DNA of 64,000 nucleotides, taken from assembly GCF_024360925.2 (NCBI RefSeq), contig NZ_CP113517.1:3472001-3536000 (forward strand), given 5' to 3'. A program made the translations under genes and the position numbers. The first letter of the stretch is position 1. Each line of letters starts with the position of its first letter. The notes beneath the pieces were generated by a model. The model worked only from the letters and a program-made list of their open reading frames with translations, searched no databases and was not told the DNA's origin. The stretch comes from Methylomonas rapida (GTDB lineage Bacteria > Pseudomonadota > Gammaproteobacteria > Methylococcales > Methylomonadaceae). Below, in pieces: positions 9,801 to 19,000 of the stretch.

Positions 9801-12044
9801 GAACAAGCCTTCCGCTATCAAGACCTGGCCCACGACTTGTGCGCGAAATACCCCAACACCTTTGGCGCCACCCGCGGCATGAACGGCATCGTCTGGTGCA
9901 ACATGCATACCCGCAGCCATCCGGCCGAGATCGTCGATTACGCGCATAAAGCCATACAATCCGGTAAAAACTGCGGCGATTTGTATAACGCGGGCCTATC
10001 CTACGGCCCGTTGATGTGGAACTTGGTGGTGCAGGGCAAAAACCTGCGCTGGATAGAAGACGTCGCGGAGGAGTGCCTGCAGTTTTCCCGCAAAAATCAG
10101 CTGACTTTTTCGGTCGGGCTGGCCGAAGCGGTTTTGGCCGGCTGGGTGGAACCCATGAAGCCGGGCTATCAGCCGGTCGACATGCACGACACCCTAGAAC
10201 GCTGGGCGCGCGATAACTACGTCGCCGCTTCCGGCAGCTATTTCGCTTTGCTCGGCTTTGCCCAATATTACCTGGGCGATTACACCGCCGCGGCGCAATC
10301 CTTGCAAAACGTCGAGCGTTATCTGCACGGCATGACGGATAACGTGCTGAAACGGATGTGGTATGTATTCCAAATCTTGAATCGGCTGCGGCTACCGGAA
10401 AAACTGGAACAAAGCGAACTCGACAAAACGATCCATCCGCTGTTGGCCCAATTGCAAGTCTGGGCCAAGCTGGGTCCGCTACTGAAGCCTTATTTGGCAT
10501 TCATTCACGCCGAACTGACGCTGAAGCGCGGTGATTACCGCGAGGCGCGAAATCTATATCTGGATGCGATCGCCCTTTCCCAGGCGCAAAATTATGGCCT
10601 GCTCACCGGCCATTTGTTTCAGGCATTGGCGGAACTGCTCTCCAATCACCCGCTGGGCGATGCGGAACTGTATTTCGGCGAAGCCCGCCGGTATTACCGC
10701 CAGTGCCGGGCCGACGCCAAGAACAATCTGCTCCAAGCGCAGCATCAATATGCCCCCCCCGAAACCGGCGCCAGGGCCAAGCCGGACGACGGTTCGCACG
10801 CGACCCTGCCCAGCCTGGACATCAATTACCTGATGAAATCGGCATTGGCGCTTTCCGCCGAAATCGACCTACCCCATTTGATGCAGAAAATCATGGCCGT
10901 GGTACTGGAAAGCTCGGGCGCGCAACACGGTTATCTGCTGATCAAGCAAGACGACGAATGGCTGGTAACCGCCGAACAACACGTGGGCAAGAAACACAAG
11001 ATCACGCTGCGGGGTTATCCATTGAAAAAGGTGCGCGGTATTTGCCTGGCCATCATCAATTATGTGCAGCGCACCCATGAAAAAGTCGTTTTGCGCGATG
11101 CCATCAACGAGGGCGACTTCCAGAGCGCGCCGGAAGTGCAAACCCTGAGCCTACGCTCCGTTCTGTGCCTGCCCGTCATCAAGCAGACGAAACTGATCGG
11201 CTTGCTCTACCTGGAAAATCGTCTGGCGGAAGGCGTGTTTACGCCGGAAAAAATCAGCATGACCGAATTATTGACCGCCCAAGCCGCCATTTCGCTGGAA
11301 AACGCCAATCTGTTGGAAAAAACCCGGGTCGCTTACATGCAATTACAGGAAAACCAGGAACACATGCTGCAAATGGAAAAGCTATCGGCGATCGGCACCC
11401 TGGTCGGCGGGGTGGCGCACGAAATCAACAATCCCTTGATGGGCGTGATGAATTTCGTCGAATTCGTCGCCGACCGTAGCGAAGATCCCAAATCCAGGGA
11501 CATTCTGGCTCAGGCCATGCAGCAACTGCAACGCATCAAAAAGATCGTTTCCAACATGCTGGTCTTCATGCGGACCAAGTCGCTGCCGACAGGCCATTGT
11601 TCGATAGAAGAAGTCCTGGGCCAAACCCTGCTACTGTTGGGGGGCGAATTACGCAAAACCGCGATCAGCGTACAAATCGAACTCGCCGAGCATTTACCCG
11701 ACATCGATTGCACGGCGGAAACGCTACAACAGATTCTGGTCAACCTGCTGATCAATGCTCGCGACGCCCTGGCCGACACCAAGAATCCGACCATCCACAT
11801 TGCGGCACTGGCTACCGGTAATTTTGTGGAACTCATCATTACAGACAACGGCCCCGGCATCAGCGATGAAATACAAAGCCGCATGTTCGACCCGTTCTTC
11901 ACCACCAAGACGCCCGGCAAGGGCACGGGACTAGGCCTGTCCGTAACGCAACGCCTGGTCCAGGACAGCGGCGGCTCAATCAGCGTACAAAGTAAAATAG
12001 GCGAAGGTTGTCGTATTTATTTAAAATTCCCACAGAATCGATAG
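6882..12044 (+). CDS. Giant hybrid sensor: kinase-like + AAA ATPase + GAF + histidine kinase
   Basis: At 1720 aa this matches the trifunctional serine/threonine kinase, ATP-binding and sensor histidine kinase family. Order (numbered from 6882): kinase-like domain about 30-300 with VIKCLK; AAA/NACHT-type ATPase about 320-620 with Walker A SGLSGIGKT (354-361) and Walker B VLFIDDLQW; a long TPR-like helical region about 700-1290; GAF about 1325-1480; then HisKA with VAHEINNP (His1513) and a HATPase domain with NLLINARDAL and GTGLGLS. The kinase catalytic loop reads HGGIKPHN instead of HRDxKxxN and DFG reads DFI, so the first domain may be a pseudokinase. There is no membrane segment. ATG 6915 has a better ribosome site (GCAGG) than 6882. 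The response regulator 66 bases downstream is the likely partner. Confidence 0.9.
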   Translation: MPIDTRKQVDHMLEITKKNREMLDEPRLANYTLVEKLGESLQALVYKGFHKHVPEYPLVIKCLKLLSSWEDQSRHLRQKIERLKVLHDPRVCTPLTLESTDEHHFIVQPWFSGLPLNQWAGQQAKIRLEDFFTLACALTDTLQIVHAAGITHGGIKPHNILVQPGTLSIRLTDFITPLDIRDVSHFIYDPEFVRNTLAYTSPEQTGRINYRVDFSTDLYSLGIVFYELLTGRLPFFSRDPLELIHSHLAEEAAKADDIDPEIPHVLAEIIAKLTLKQPEKRYQSASGLLADLHRCQDEYARSGRISDFSLCQYDRSHRVIFISKMVDRQTESALIQDVYRQVMAGQFRSVFISGLSGIGKTRLIQELQKPLVKNRGYFTSGKFDQYQKNIPYSSLIQALRNLIRTFLTESDDQVAQWREKILEAVENNGGVIIDVVPELEFIIGAQPEPTHLPPVEARNRFNNLFGRFLGCLASENNPLVLFIDDLQWCDTATFDFLQNLFANHHEHPYLFFIGAYRHNEVDSAHPLSKLIHSVQEDNGPLAEIRLEALSDDHCHEMVSYILDSPPHATAHLASFIAHLTEGNPLFVSESLAWLYNEGLLNTDADQHWTWDMKRIRDTQMPTNVVELFSTKVSKLPARTLHILNHCACMGNRFTASEVTLVMDMRIEQLFEDLKPVLSLSLLLESKADLQFVHDRVQEAVLRQVDAKTRPGIHWRIGKRLLSEIPVGSNLESLENLFTITTHLNQGCPQDIDTGTAYWLADINFHAGNKALDALASDAANEFFLKAHDYLPDNCWKNAYELSFRIYQRLAKTNLMCGRYEHSERLLNHLIEQANSDLDKAEALAEQTTSLSSFGNFNQAIATANRGLAYFDKSIPSDAERARQRMQELMTQIERQGDVWDKILHMPFTQERKSKIELAFYSELIPDLYMCGLVPQLYLSAAQSTLHCLEGGMDESVIYSFSIMGLNLGEQGQFEQAFRYQDLAHDLCAKYPNTFGATRGMNGIVWCNMHTRSHPAEIVDYAHKAIQSGKNCGDLYNAGLSYGPLMWNLVVQGKNLRWIEDVAEECLQFSRKNQLTFSVGLAEAVLAGWVEPMKPGYQPVDMHDTLERWARDNYVAASGSYFALLGFAQYYLGDYTAAAQSLQNVERYLHGMTDNVLKRMWYVFQILNRLRLPEKLEQSELDKTIHPLLAQLQVWAKLGPLLKPYLAFIHAELTLKRGDYREARNLYLDAIALSQAQNYGLLTGHLFQALAELLSNHPLGDAELYFGEARRYYRQCRADAKNNLLQAQHQYAPPETGARAKPDDGSHATLPSLDINYLMKSALALSAEIDLPHLMQKIMAVVLESSGAQHGYLLIKQDDEWLVTAEQHVGKKHKITLRGYPLKKVRGICLAIINYVQRTHEKVVLRDAINEGDFQSAPEVQTLSLRSVLCLPVIKQTKLIGLLYLENRLAEGVFTPEKISMTELLTAQAAISLENANLLEKTRVAYMQLQENQEHMLQMEKLSAIGTLVGGVAHEINNPLMGVMNFVEFVADRSEDPKSRDILAQAMQQLQRIKKIVSNMLVFMRTKSLPTGHCSIEEVLGQTLLLLGGELRKTAISVQIELAEHLPDIDCTAETLQQILVNLLINARDALADTKNPTIHIAALATGNFVELIITDNGPGISDEIQSRMFDPFFTTKTPGKGTGLGLSVTQRLVQDSGGSISVQSKIGEGCRIYLKFPQNR

Positions 12045-12110
12045 ATAAATAGTAAAGTTACCTGGATAATAACGCGCTAACCTCCTTAACACAGTAGACC
12101 GTGACAAACC

Positions 12111-12812
12111 ATGCTAAACAACATTCTGGTGATAGATGACGACCCGGCGGTTCGCGGCGCATTCAAACTCATTCTGGAGGAAGAAGGTTATTGCGTGCAC
12201 GAAGCGGAAAGCGGCGCTCAGGGACTCGAGATGGTCGCAGCCCAACGTCCGGACTTGATATTTCTGGATCTGCGCATGCCCGGCCTGGACGGCGTCGAAA
12301 CACTGCGCCGCCTGAAGAACTTGGACGAGACGCTAAACGTTTACATCGTTACTGCCTTCGCGACCGAATTCATGGATCAACTGAAAGCGGCACACGAAGA
12401 AGGCCTGACGTTTGAGCTGGCCAGCAAACCGTTGTCCGCCTCGCAAATTCGCAACATCGCCCAAATCGTGCATGCATCCAAGATGCAGGAAGCACACCGC
12501 GCCTCGCATCACAAGCTAGTGTTGACCCTGTATGTGGTCTCGCTGAACAAGGAAACCCGGCGGTTGGTCGAGCAAATCAGCGCGATACTGGCCGGTATTT
12601 ACGAACCCGGCCATTGGGTGTTCGATGTCGTCGAAGTATTGGGTATGCCGGAAAAAGCGCTGGAAAAGGAAATTTTTGCCACGCCGATGCTGGTGCGCGA
12701 CATTCCAAAACCCGTATTGAAACTATTGGGCGATTTGTCGCGCATGTCGTCCGTCATGGCCGCCATTACCACTCAATCGGACAGCTCGGGCGTACAAACC
12801 ATTATCATTTGA
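12111..12812 (+). CDS. Response regulator with a C-terminal KaiB-like domain
   Basis: The 233-aa protein has a complete receiver domain (residues 4-120: DDD at 9-11, phospho-acceptor Asp53 in FLDLRMPG, Thr81, Lys106 in ASKP). A KaiB-like thioredoxin-fold domain follows (about 135-212), seen in LVLTLYVVSL, the VVEVLGMP segment, IFATPMLVRDIPKPV and the closing LGDLS. KaiB-family proteins act in the cyanobacterial clock and the fold is also the sensor domain of SasA; outside cyanobacteria the roles are mostly stress-related or unknown. No DNA-binding domain is present. The gene lies between the giant histidine kinase and a GGDEF-EAL protein (16 bases), so phosphorylation by the former and signalling to the latter are plausible inferences. 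Confidence 0.88.
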   Translation: MLNNILVIDDDPAVRGAFKLILEEEGYCVHEAESGAQGLEMVAAQRPDLIFLDLRMPGLDGVETLRRLKNLDETLNVYIVTAFATEFMDQLKAAHEEGLTFELASKPLSASQIRNIAQIVHASKMQEAHRASHHKLVLTLYVVSLNKETRRLVEQISAILAGIYEPGHWVFDVVEVLGMPEKALEKEIFATPMLVRDIPKPVLKLLGDLSRMSSVMAAITTQSDSSGVQTIII

Positions 12813-12828
12813 CGGCACTCAAAGTGGC

Positions 12829-15210
12829 ATGACCGATACCCGGAAACGACTCAGCCAAATCCTGGATACCATCACCGACGGTATCTTGGTGGTCGACCAC
12901 CAAGGTATCGTGCTGTACGCTAACCATGCCACGGAACGCTTACTGGAACGGGAAGGCATCATCGGACAAACCCTCGCCATTCCGATTACGACCCGCAACC
13001 ACGAACCGCAGGACATCAACCTGATTCGCCGTAGCGGCTTTGCCTGGGCCGAAATGCGCTCGGAGCCGTTCGATTGGGAAGGAACCCCGGCGTATGTTAT
13101 CGGCCTGCGCGACATCACCGCCCGCAAACACACCGAAATCGCGCTGCAGCAAAGCGAGGCCTTGTTTCAAACGCTCGCCCGGTTGGCCCCCGTCGGCATT
13201 TTCAAGACCGACTTATCCGGACGTTACGAATATGTCAATAAACGCTGGCGCGAAATTAGCGGCGCGCATGTCGCCGATGTCTCCGACGAAGTCTGGCAAC
13301 AGGCGCTTTTTGCCGACGACAGGCAACGGGTAATACAGGAGTGGCAACACGCCATCCTGTATCGCACGGCGTTTAGCAGTCAATTTCGCTTTCAACATGC
13401 CAACGGCCCGATCAGATGGGTCATCGGCCGCGCGATACCCGAGTATGACAAGCGCGAGCAATTGCTCGGATACGTAGGCACCATCACCGACATCACCGAC
13501 ATCAAGCGCAACGAGGAACATTTGCGTCAGGCCGCCGCGGTTTTCGAAACCACCCGCGAAGGCGTCATGATCACCGACGCGCATTGCATCATTCAACGCG
13601 TCAATCGGGCATTTTGTGAGATCACAGGCTACAGTTCGGAGGAAACCGTCGGTCAAACCCCCAAACTGTTACGATCGGGGCGACATTCGCACGAGTTTTA
13701 CACGGCCATGTGGTCGGAGATTTCTCGGAGCGGTCACTGGCAAGGCGAAATCTGGAACCGGCGCAAAAATGGCGAAATTTATCCCGAGCTGCTCAGTATC
13801 AGCACCGTCACCAACCAGGCGGGCGAAATCAGCAATTACGTGGGCGTATTTGCCGACATCACCAAGCTGAAGGCCTCGGAAAAGGAACTGGAATTCCTGG
13901 CCCATCACGACCCGCTGACCAAGCTGCCCAACCGCATGCTGTTGATGTCGAGGCTGCAACACAGCCTGGACACCGTCAAACGCAAACACGACAACGGCCA
14001 CCAAATCGCGGTGCTCATGCTGGACTTGGACAGGTTCAAGGACGTCAACGACAGCTTTGGTCATAACGCCGGCGACGACTTGTTGCAAATGGTGGCGGAG
14101 CGCCTGCGCAAACGCTTACGCGAGAGCGATACGATCTGTCGCCTCGGTGGCGATGAATTCGTGATCCTGCTGGAAGAGCTGACGCAACCGGAATCCGCCG
14201 CCCGCATCGCCGAGGACGTCATCAACACATTGAGCGAATCCTGGACGCTGTCCAGCGGCCATGAAGTGAGGATAGGCGTCAGCATCGGCATCGCCCTCTA
14301 CCCCAATCATGGCACCACCGCCGCCGAACTGGTGCAGCATGCCGATACCGCGCTGTACCAGGCCAAGGGCGACGGACGCAATTGCTTCAAATACTTTTCC
14401 GAAGAACTCACCCTGGCCGCGCGCGAGCGCATCAAGACCGAGTTCCACTTACGCCAAGCCCTGGAACGAGGAGAATTGAGCCTGTTTTATCAGCCTCAAT
14501 TCCGGGTAACGGACGGCAAGATAATCGGCGCGGAGGCGCTGATACGTTGGCGAACCGCCGACGGCGAGATGATACCGCCGCTACGCTTCATCCCGATTGC
14601 GGAAGAAACCGGCCTGATTACCGTGATCGGCAACTGGGTGATAGAAACCACCTGCAGCCAGGGCAAGGAATGGCTGAATGCTGGCTTGCCGCCGTTGCGG
14701 CTGGCCGTCAATCTCTCATCCAAACAGTTTCTGCATAGCGACATCTGCGAGGTCATCGAAAAAACATTGGCAAAAACCGGTTTTCCGGCCCATTTGCTGG
14801 AACTGGAGCTGACCGAAAGCATATTGATGAAAAGGGAAAAGGAAGCCATCGACATATTGAACCGCCTGCATGAATTGGGCGTCCATCTCGCCATAGACGA
14901 TTTCGGCACCGGTTACTCGTCGCTGGCCTATCTGAAATCCTTCCCGCTGGATGTTTTGAAAATCGACAAAAGCTTCATCGAAGACATCCCAAGGCACAGC
15001 GACGACATGGAAATTACCGCCACCATCATCGCGATGGCGAAGAATCTGCGCATGCGGGTCGTGGCCGAAGGCGTGGAATCCCCCGAACAAATGACTTTTT
15101 TGCAAAAGCATCAATGCGACTTGTATCAGGGCTATTACAGCAGCCCGCCTTTACCGGCCGCCGAGTTTGCATACTTTTACGCGCAACATTGCACCGACAA
15201 ACAGGCTTGA
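12829..15210 (+). CDS. PAS-GGDEF-EAL cyclic-di-GMP signalling protein
   Basis: The 793-aa protein carries three PAS/PAC sensor modules (about 1-105, 110-225 and 230-350), a GGDEF domain (about 355-520) with an intact RLGGDEF motif near 438-444, and an EAL domain (about 535-785) with intact EAL near 569 plus DDFGTGYSS and KIDKSF metal and loop motifs. Both diguanylate cyclase and phosphodiesterase sites look competent. No transmembrane helix is seen, so it is likely cytoplasmic. It starts 16 bases after the KaiB-fused regulator and is very likely its operon partner. The signal sensed by the PAS domains cannot be told from the sequence. Confidence 0.93.
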   Translation: MTDTRKRLSQILDTITDGILVVDHQGIVLYANHATERLLEREGIIGQTLAIPITTRNHEPQDINLIRRSGFAWAEMRSEPFDWEGTPAYVIGLRDITARKHTEIALQQSEALFQTLARLAPVGIFKTDLSGRYEYVNKRWREISGAHVADVSDEVWQQALFADDRQRVIQEWQHAILYRTAFSSQFRFQHANGPIRWVIGRAIPEYDKREQLLGYVGTITDITDIKRNEEHLRQAAAVFETTREGVMITDAHCIIQRVNRAFCEITGYSSEETVGQTPKLLRSGRHSHEFYTAMWSEISRSGHWQGEIWNRRKNGEIYPELLSISTVTNQAGEISNYVGVFADITKLKASEKELEFLAHHDPLTKLPNRMLLMSRLQHSLDTVKRKHDNGHQIAVLMLDLDRFKDVNDSFGHNAGDDLLQMVAERLRKRLRESDTICRLGGDEFVILLEELTQPESAARIAEDVINTLSESWTLSSGHEVRIGVSIGIALYPNHGTTAAELVQHADTALYQAKGDGRNCFKYFSEELTLAARERIKTEFHLRQALERGELSLFYQPQFRVTDGKIIGAEALIRWRTADGEMIPPLRFIPIAEETGLITVIGNWVIETTCSQGKEWLNAGLPPLRLAVNLSSKQFLHSDICEVIEKTLAKTGFPAHLLELELTESILMKREKEAIDILNRLHELGVHLAIDDFGTGYSSLAYLKSFPLDVLKIDKSFIEDIPRHSDDMEITATIIAMAKNLRMRVVAEGVESPEQMTFLQKHQCDLYQGYYSSPPLPAAEFAYFYAQHCTDKQA

Positions 15211-15257
15211 CTTTTGCTGCCTACAAGCAGAGCTTTAGTGATTTGCTAGAAAAAAAG

Positions 15258-15263
15258 TATAAT
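15258..15263 (+). promoter_or_regulatory. Candidate -10 element for rpe
   Basis: A perfect TATAAT lies 31 bases before the rpe start; a weak TTTAGT is found 18 bp upstream as a possible -35. It suggests rpe has its own sigma-70 promoter separate from the signalling genes. Confidence 0.4.
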
Positions 15264-15293
15264 GCCGGGTTTTAACCAACGAGGATCAAAAAA

Positions 15294-15959
15294 ATGGCTG
15301 ACTTGATTGCACCTTCCATTCTATCCGCCGACTTCGCTCGCCTGGGCGAAGAAGTAGACAACGTTTTAAAAGCCGGCGCGGACATCGTGCATTTTGATGT
15401 TATGGACAACCATTTTGTGCCTAACCTGACCATTGGTCCTCTGGTTTGCGAAGCCCTGCGCAAGCACGGTGTCACCGCGCCGATCGACGTACATTTGATG
15501 GTAGACCCCGTCGATCGCATCATCCCGGATTTCGCCAAAGCCGGCGCCACTTACATCACTTTCCACCCGGAAGCGTCCAGACACATCGACCGCTCGCTGC
15601 AAATGATCCGCGACCACGGCTGCAAATCCGGCTTGGTATTCAACCCGGCTACACCGCTGTCTTATCTGGAACACGTCCTGGACAAAGTGGACATGATTCT
15701 GTTGATGTCGGTCAACCCCGGCTTCGGCGGCCAATCCTTCCTGCCGTCCGCATTGCCAAAACTGCGTCAAGCCAGACAAATCATCGATGACAGCGGTTTC
15801 GACATTCGCCTGGAAATCGACGGTGGCGTCAACACCGCCAACATCCGTGAGATCAAAGCCGCCGGCGCCGACACCTTCGTCGCGGGCTCCGCAATCTTCG
15901 GCAAACCCGATTACAAAGCCGTCATCGACGAAATGCGCGCGGAAATGGCCAAGGCCTGA
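15294..15959 (+). CDS. rpe: Ribulose-phosphate 3-epimerase
   Basis: This enzyme interconverts ribulose 5-phosphate and xylulose 5-phosphate in the pentose phosphate and RuMP cycles. The 221-aa TIM-barrel has the expected signatures: [10 protein letters not shown] at the start, [12 protein letters not shown] with metal-binding His/Asp, [12 protein letters not shown], and EIDGGVN near the end. A clear GAGG ribosome site precedes the ATG at 15294. An intrinsic terminator begins 10 bases after the stop, so the gene is probably monocistronic. Secure. Confidence 0.97.
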   Translation: MADLIAPSILSADFARLGEEVDNVLKAGADIVHFDVMDNHFVPNLTIGPLVCEALRKHGVTAPIDVHLMVDPVDRIIPDFAKAGATYITFHPEASRHIDRSLQMIRDHGCKSGLVFNPATPLSYLEHVLDKVDMILLMSVNPGFGGQSFLPSALPKLRQARQIIDDSGFDIRLEIDGGVNTANIREIKAAGADTFVAGSAIFGKPDYKAVIDEMRAEMAKA

Positions 15960-15969
15960 TTTCGCTTTA

Positions 15970-16005
15970 CCGCTTCGGCCACATGGCCGAAGCGGTTCCC
16001 TTTCT
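15970..16005 (+). terminator. Rho-independent terminator of rpe
   Basis: CCGCTTCGGCC (15970-15980), loop ACAT, and GGCCGAAGCGG (15985-15995) make a perfect 11-bp stem followed by the T-rich TTCCCTTTCTTTT. The loop contains an ATG that opens the helicase frame, but it is more likely part of the terminator than a real start. Confidence 0.85.
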
Positions 16006-16024
16006 TTTCGGCATCCTCACTTCC

Positions 16025-19000
16025 ATGGACTGGCAAGGCTTTTTCAAGCGCTGTTGCAGCCTGGATATTGAAACCAACGAAAACGGCGAAATCTTCGCGC
16101 TCGCCGCCCGCTTCAACAATCAAGTCTTTCAACGCAGCGCCCCTTTTTCGCTGAACCAGGTTCTACGCGAACTGGATGCTTTCGCGCGACATGCCGACCT
16201 TTTGCTCGGCCACAACCTGTTGGGTCACGATTTGCCGGTGTGCAAGTCTTTATCACCCGATCTGTCTTATCTGCAAAAACCCGTTGTAGATACCTTGTTT
16301 CTGTCGCCTTTGGCCTTTCCGGAAAATCCCTACCATCGCCTGGTCAAGGATTACAAACTGGTACGCGACGGCCTGAACGATCCGTTGCTGGATGCCAAGC
16401 TGGCCGAATCGCTATTGCAAGATCAATGGCTTGCATTGGCCGCACAGCCCAAAGATTTACTGTCGTTTTATCACTATGCCTTTTCCGGCGCAGACCAATA
16501 CACGGGACTCAGGGAATGTTTGCGAGCACTCGGCGCCCTGGACATCAATGCCTCGCAGGCCTTCGATTTGTTCAAGGCCCTGTGCCGGGGCCAAGTTTGC
16601 GAGACGGCCTTCCACAAGGTCATCCTGTCCTATCTGCCCGACCCGCGCAAACGCCCTGCCTTGGCCTATTGCCTGGCCTGGTTGCGGGTAGCCGGCGGCA
16701 ATTCCGTTTTACCTCCCTGGGTACGCCAGACTTTTCATGATGTTGCCCCGGCCCTGCGCCAACTGCGTGACATCCCGTGCGGCAAACCCGGTTGCAGCTA
16801 TTGCCAGGAAGTTCACGACCCTGTGGCGCAATTGACCCGCTATTTCGGCTTCCCAGCCTTCAGAAACGAGCCACCAGCCGCCGACGGCGGCAGCTTGCAG
16901 CAACAAATCGTGCAAGCGGCGATGGCCGATACGCCATTGTTCGCCGTGCTGCCGACGGGTGGCGGCAAATCCTTGTGTTTTCAATTACCAGCCCTGGTGC
17001 GTTATCAACGGCGCGGGGTACTGACCATTGTCATTTCCCCGTTGCAGGCCTTGATGAAAGATCAGGTCGATAACCTGCGCAACAAAACCGGCTCCCCCAG
17101 CGCAGCAGCCCTTTACGGCATGCTGACGCCGCCTGAACGCGGTGAGGTGTTAAAGGCGATACAAATGGGCGACATCGCCATACTGTATGTATCGCCGGAA
17201 CAGTTACGCAATTCTGGCTTCCGTAAGTCCATCGCCCAACGCGAAATCGGCTGCTGGGTGTTCGACGAGGCCCATTGCCTGTCCAAATGGGGCCACGATT
17301 TCCGCCCGGATTATCTGTACGCGGCCCGCTTCATCCAGGAATTCGCCGCCGAGCAAAACGCCATAGTGCCACCCGTGCAATGCTTCACCGCCACCGCTAA
17401 ACAGGATGTCAGGGACGAAATCATCGACTATTTCCGCGCCTATCTGGCCCAGGAACTGGCGGTATTCGAGGGCGGTGTCGAACGCAACAATCTGCAATTC
17501 GAAGTGCAAACCATCGGCAGCAACGAAAAATACGCGCGCATTCAGCAATTGCTCAGCGAGCGCCTGGATCAAACCGAAGGCAGCGCCATCGTCTACTGCT
17601 CCACCCAGAAGAACACCGAAGACGTTGCAGAATTCTTATCCCAACAAAACTGGCAGGCGGCGGCGTTTCATGCCGGCAAGGATGCCGCCGAAAAGCGTCA
17701 TATCCAGGAAAGCTTCATCGACGGCAGCATACGCGTGATCGCCGCCACCAATGCCTTTGGCATGGGCATAGACAAGGACAACGTACGCCTGGTGATACAC
17801 GCCGACATCCCCGGCTCTCTGGAAAACTATTTGCAGGAAGCCGGCCGGGCCGGACGCGACCGGGAAGCTGCCGAATGCGTGTTGCTGTTTGATGAACACG
17901 ACATCGAAACCCAGTTCAAGCTGTCGGCCGCCTCGCAAATCGATCAGCGCGACATCGCCCAAATTTTGCGGGGCCTGCGCCGCAGCAAGAAGGATAAAAA
18001 CGGCAACGTGGTGATCACCAGTGGTGAAATCCTGCAGGATGACAACATCGAAACTTCATTCGACAGTGACGATCGCAACGCCGCCACCAAGATCATCACC
18101 GCCGTATCCTGGCTGGAACGGGCCGGTTTCATCGAACGCAACGAAAACCGCACCCAGGTGTTTCAAGGCCGGCCACTGGTTAAAGACCTGGACGAAGCCA
18201 AAGGCAAAATCGAGAAACTGGGGCTGTCGCAGCGCCAGCAAAAACGCTGGCTGGCGATCCTGGAGCAACTGTTCAACGCAGACAGCGACGAAGGCTTCAG
18301 TGCCGACGAACTGGCCTTGCTGGGTGAATTTGCCGCCACCGACCAAGACAAGCCCGGGGAGACCGCCAGCCAGCGCGTGATCCGCACCCTGTACGACATG
18401 ACCGCCCAAGGCCTGATCCAGCAAAACCTGCTGTTGACCGCCTTCGTGCGCTACAAGATCGCCGATTCATCGTTACTCAGGCTGGAAAAAATCTGCCCAC
18501 TGGAACGGGCCATGATAGAGGCCATGCGGGAGCAAGCCCCGGACGCAGCTTCCAATGACTGGCAGCTGCTGTCGCTGCGCCATGTCAACCAGCATCTGCT
18601 GGATCACGGCCATAGCCTCAGCAACCCGGAAGTGCTGCGCTTGTTGTTGAACAGTCTGGCTCGCGACGGCCTGGGACTGGCCGGCAACAAAGGCAGTCTA
18701 ACCCTGCGCCATCGCGGCCTGGACCAATATGCCGTCAAGCTGAACCGCGGCTGGCCTGCCCTGATTGCCACCGCCGAAAAGCGCCAGGCCATCGCCAAGA
18801 TCGCGCTGGATCGTATCCTCGCCAACATCCCTGAAGACACCAAAGCCGGCGCCGATCTGCTGGTGGAGTTTTCCGCGGAGCAGTTGATGGCCGCGTTGAA
18901 GCAGGATTTGGTCGCGGCTAGCGAAGTCAAGGATCATCTGGCCGCCGTGGAACGGGCGCTGAATTTTCTGCACGAACAAAAAATCATCACGCTGCAACAA

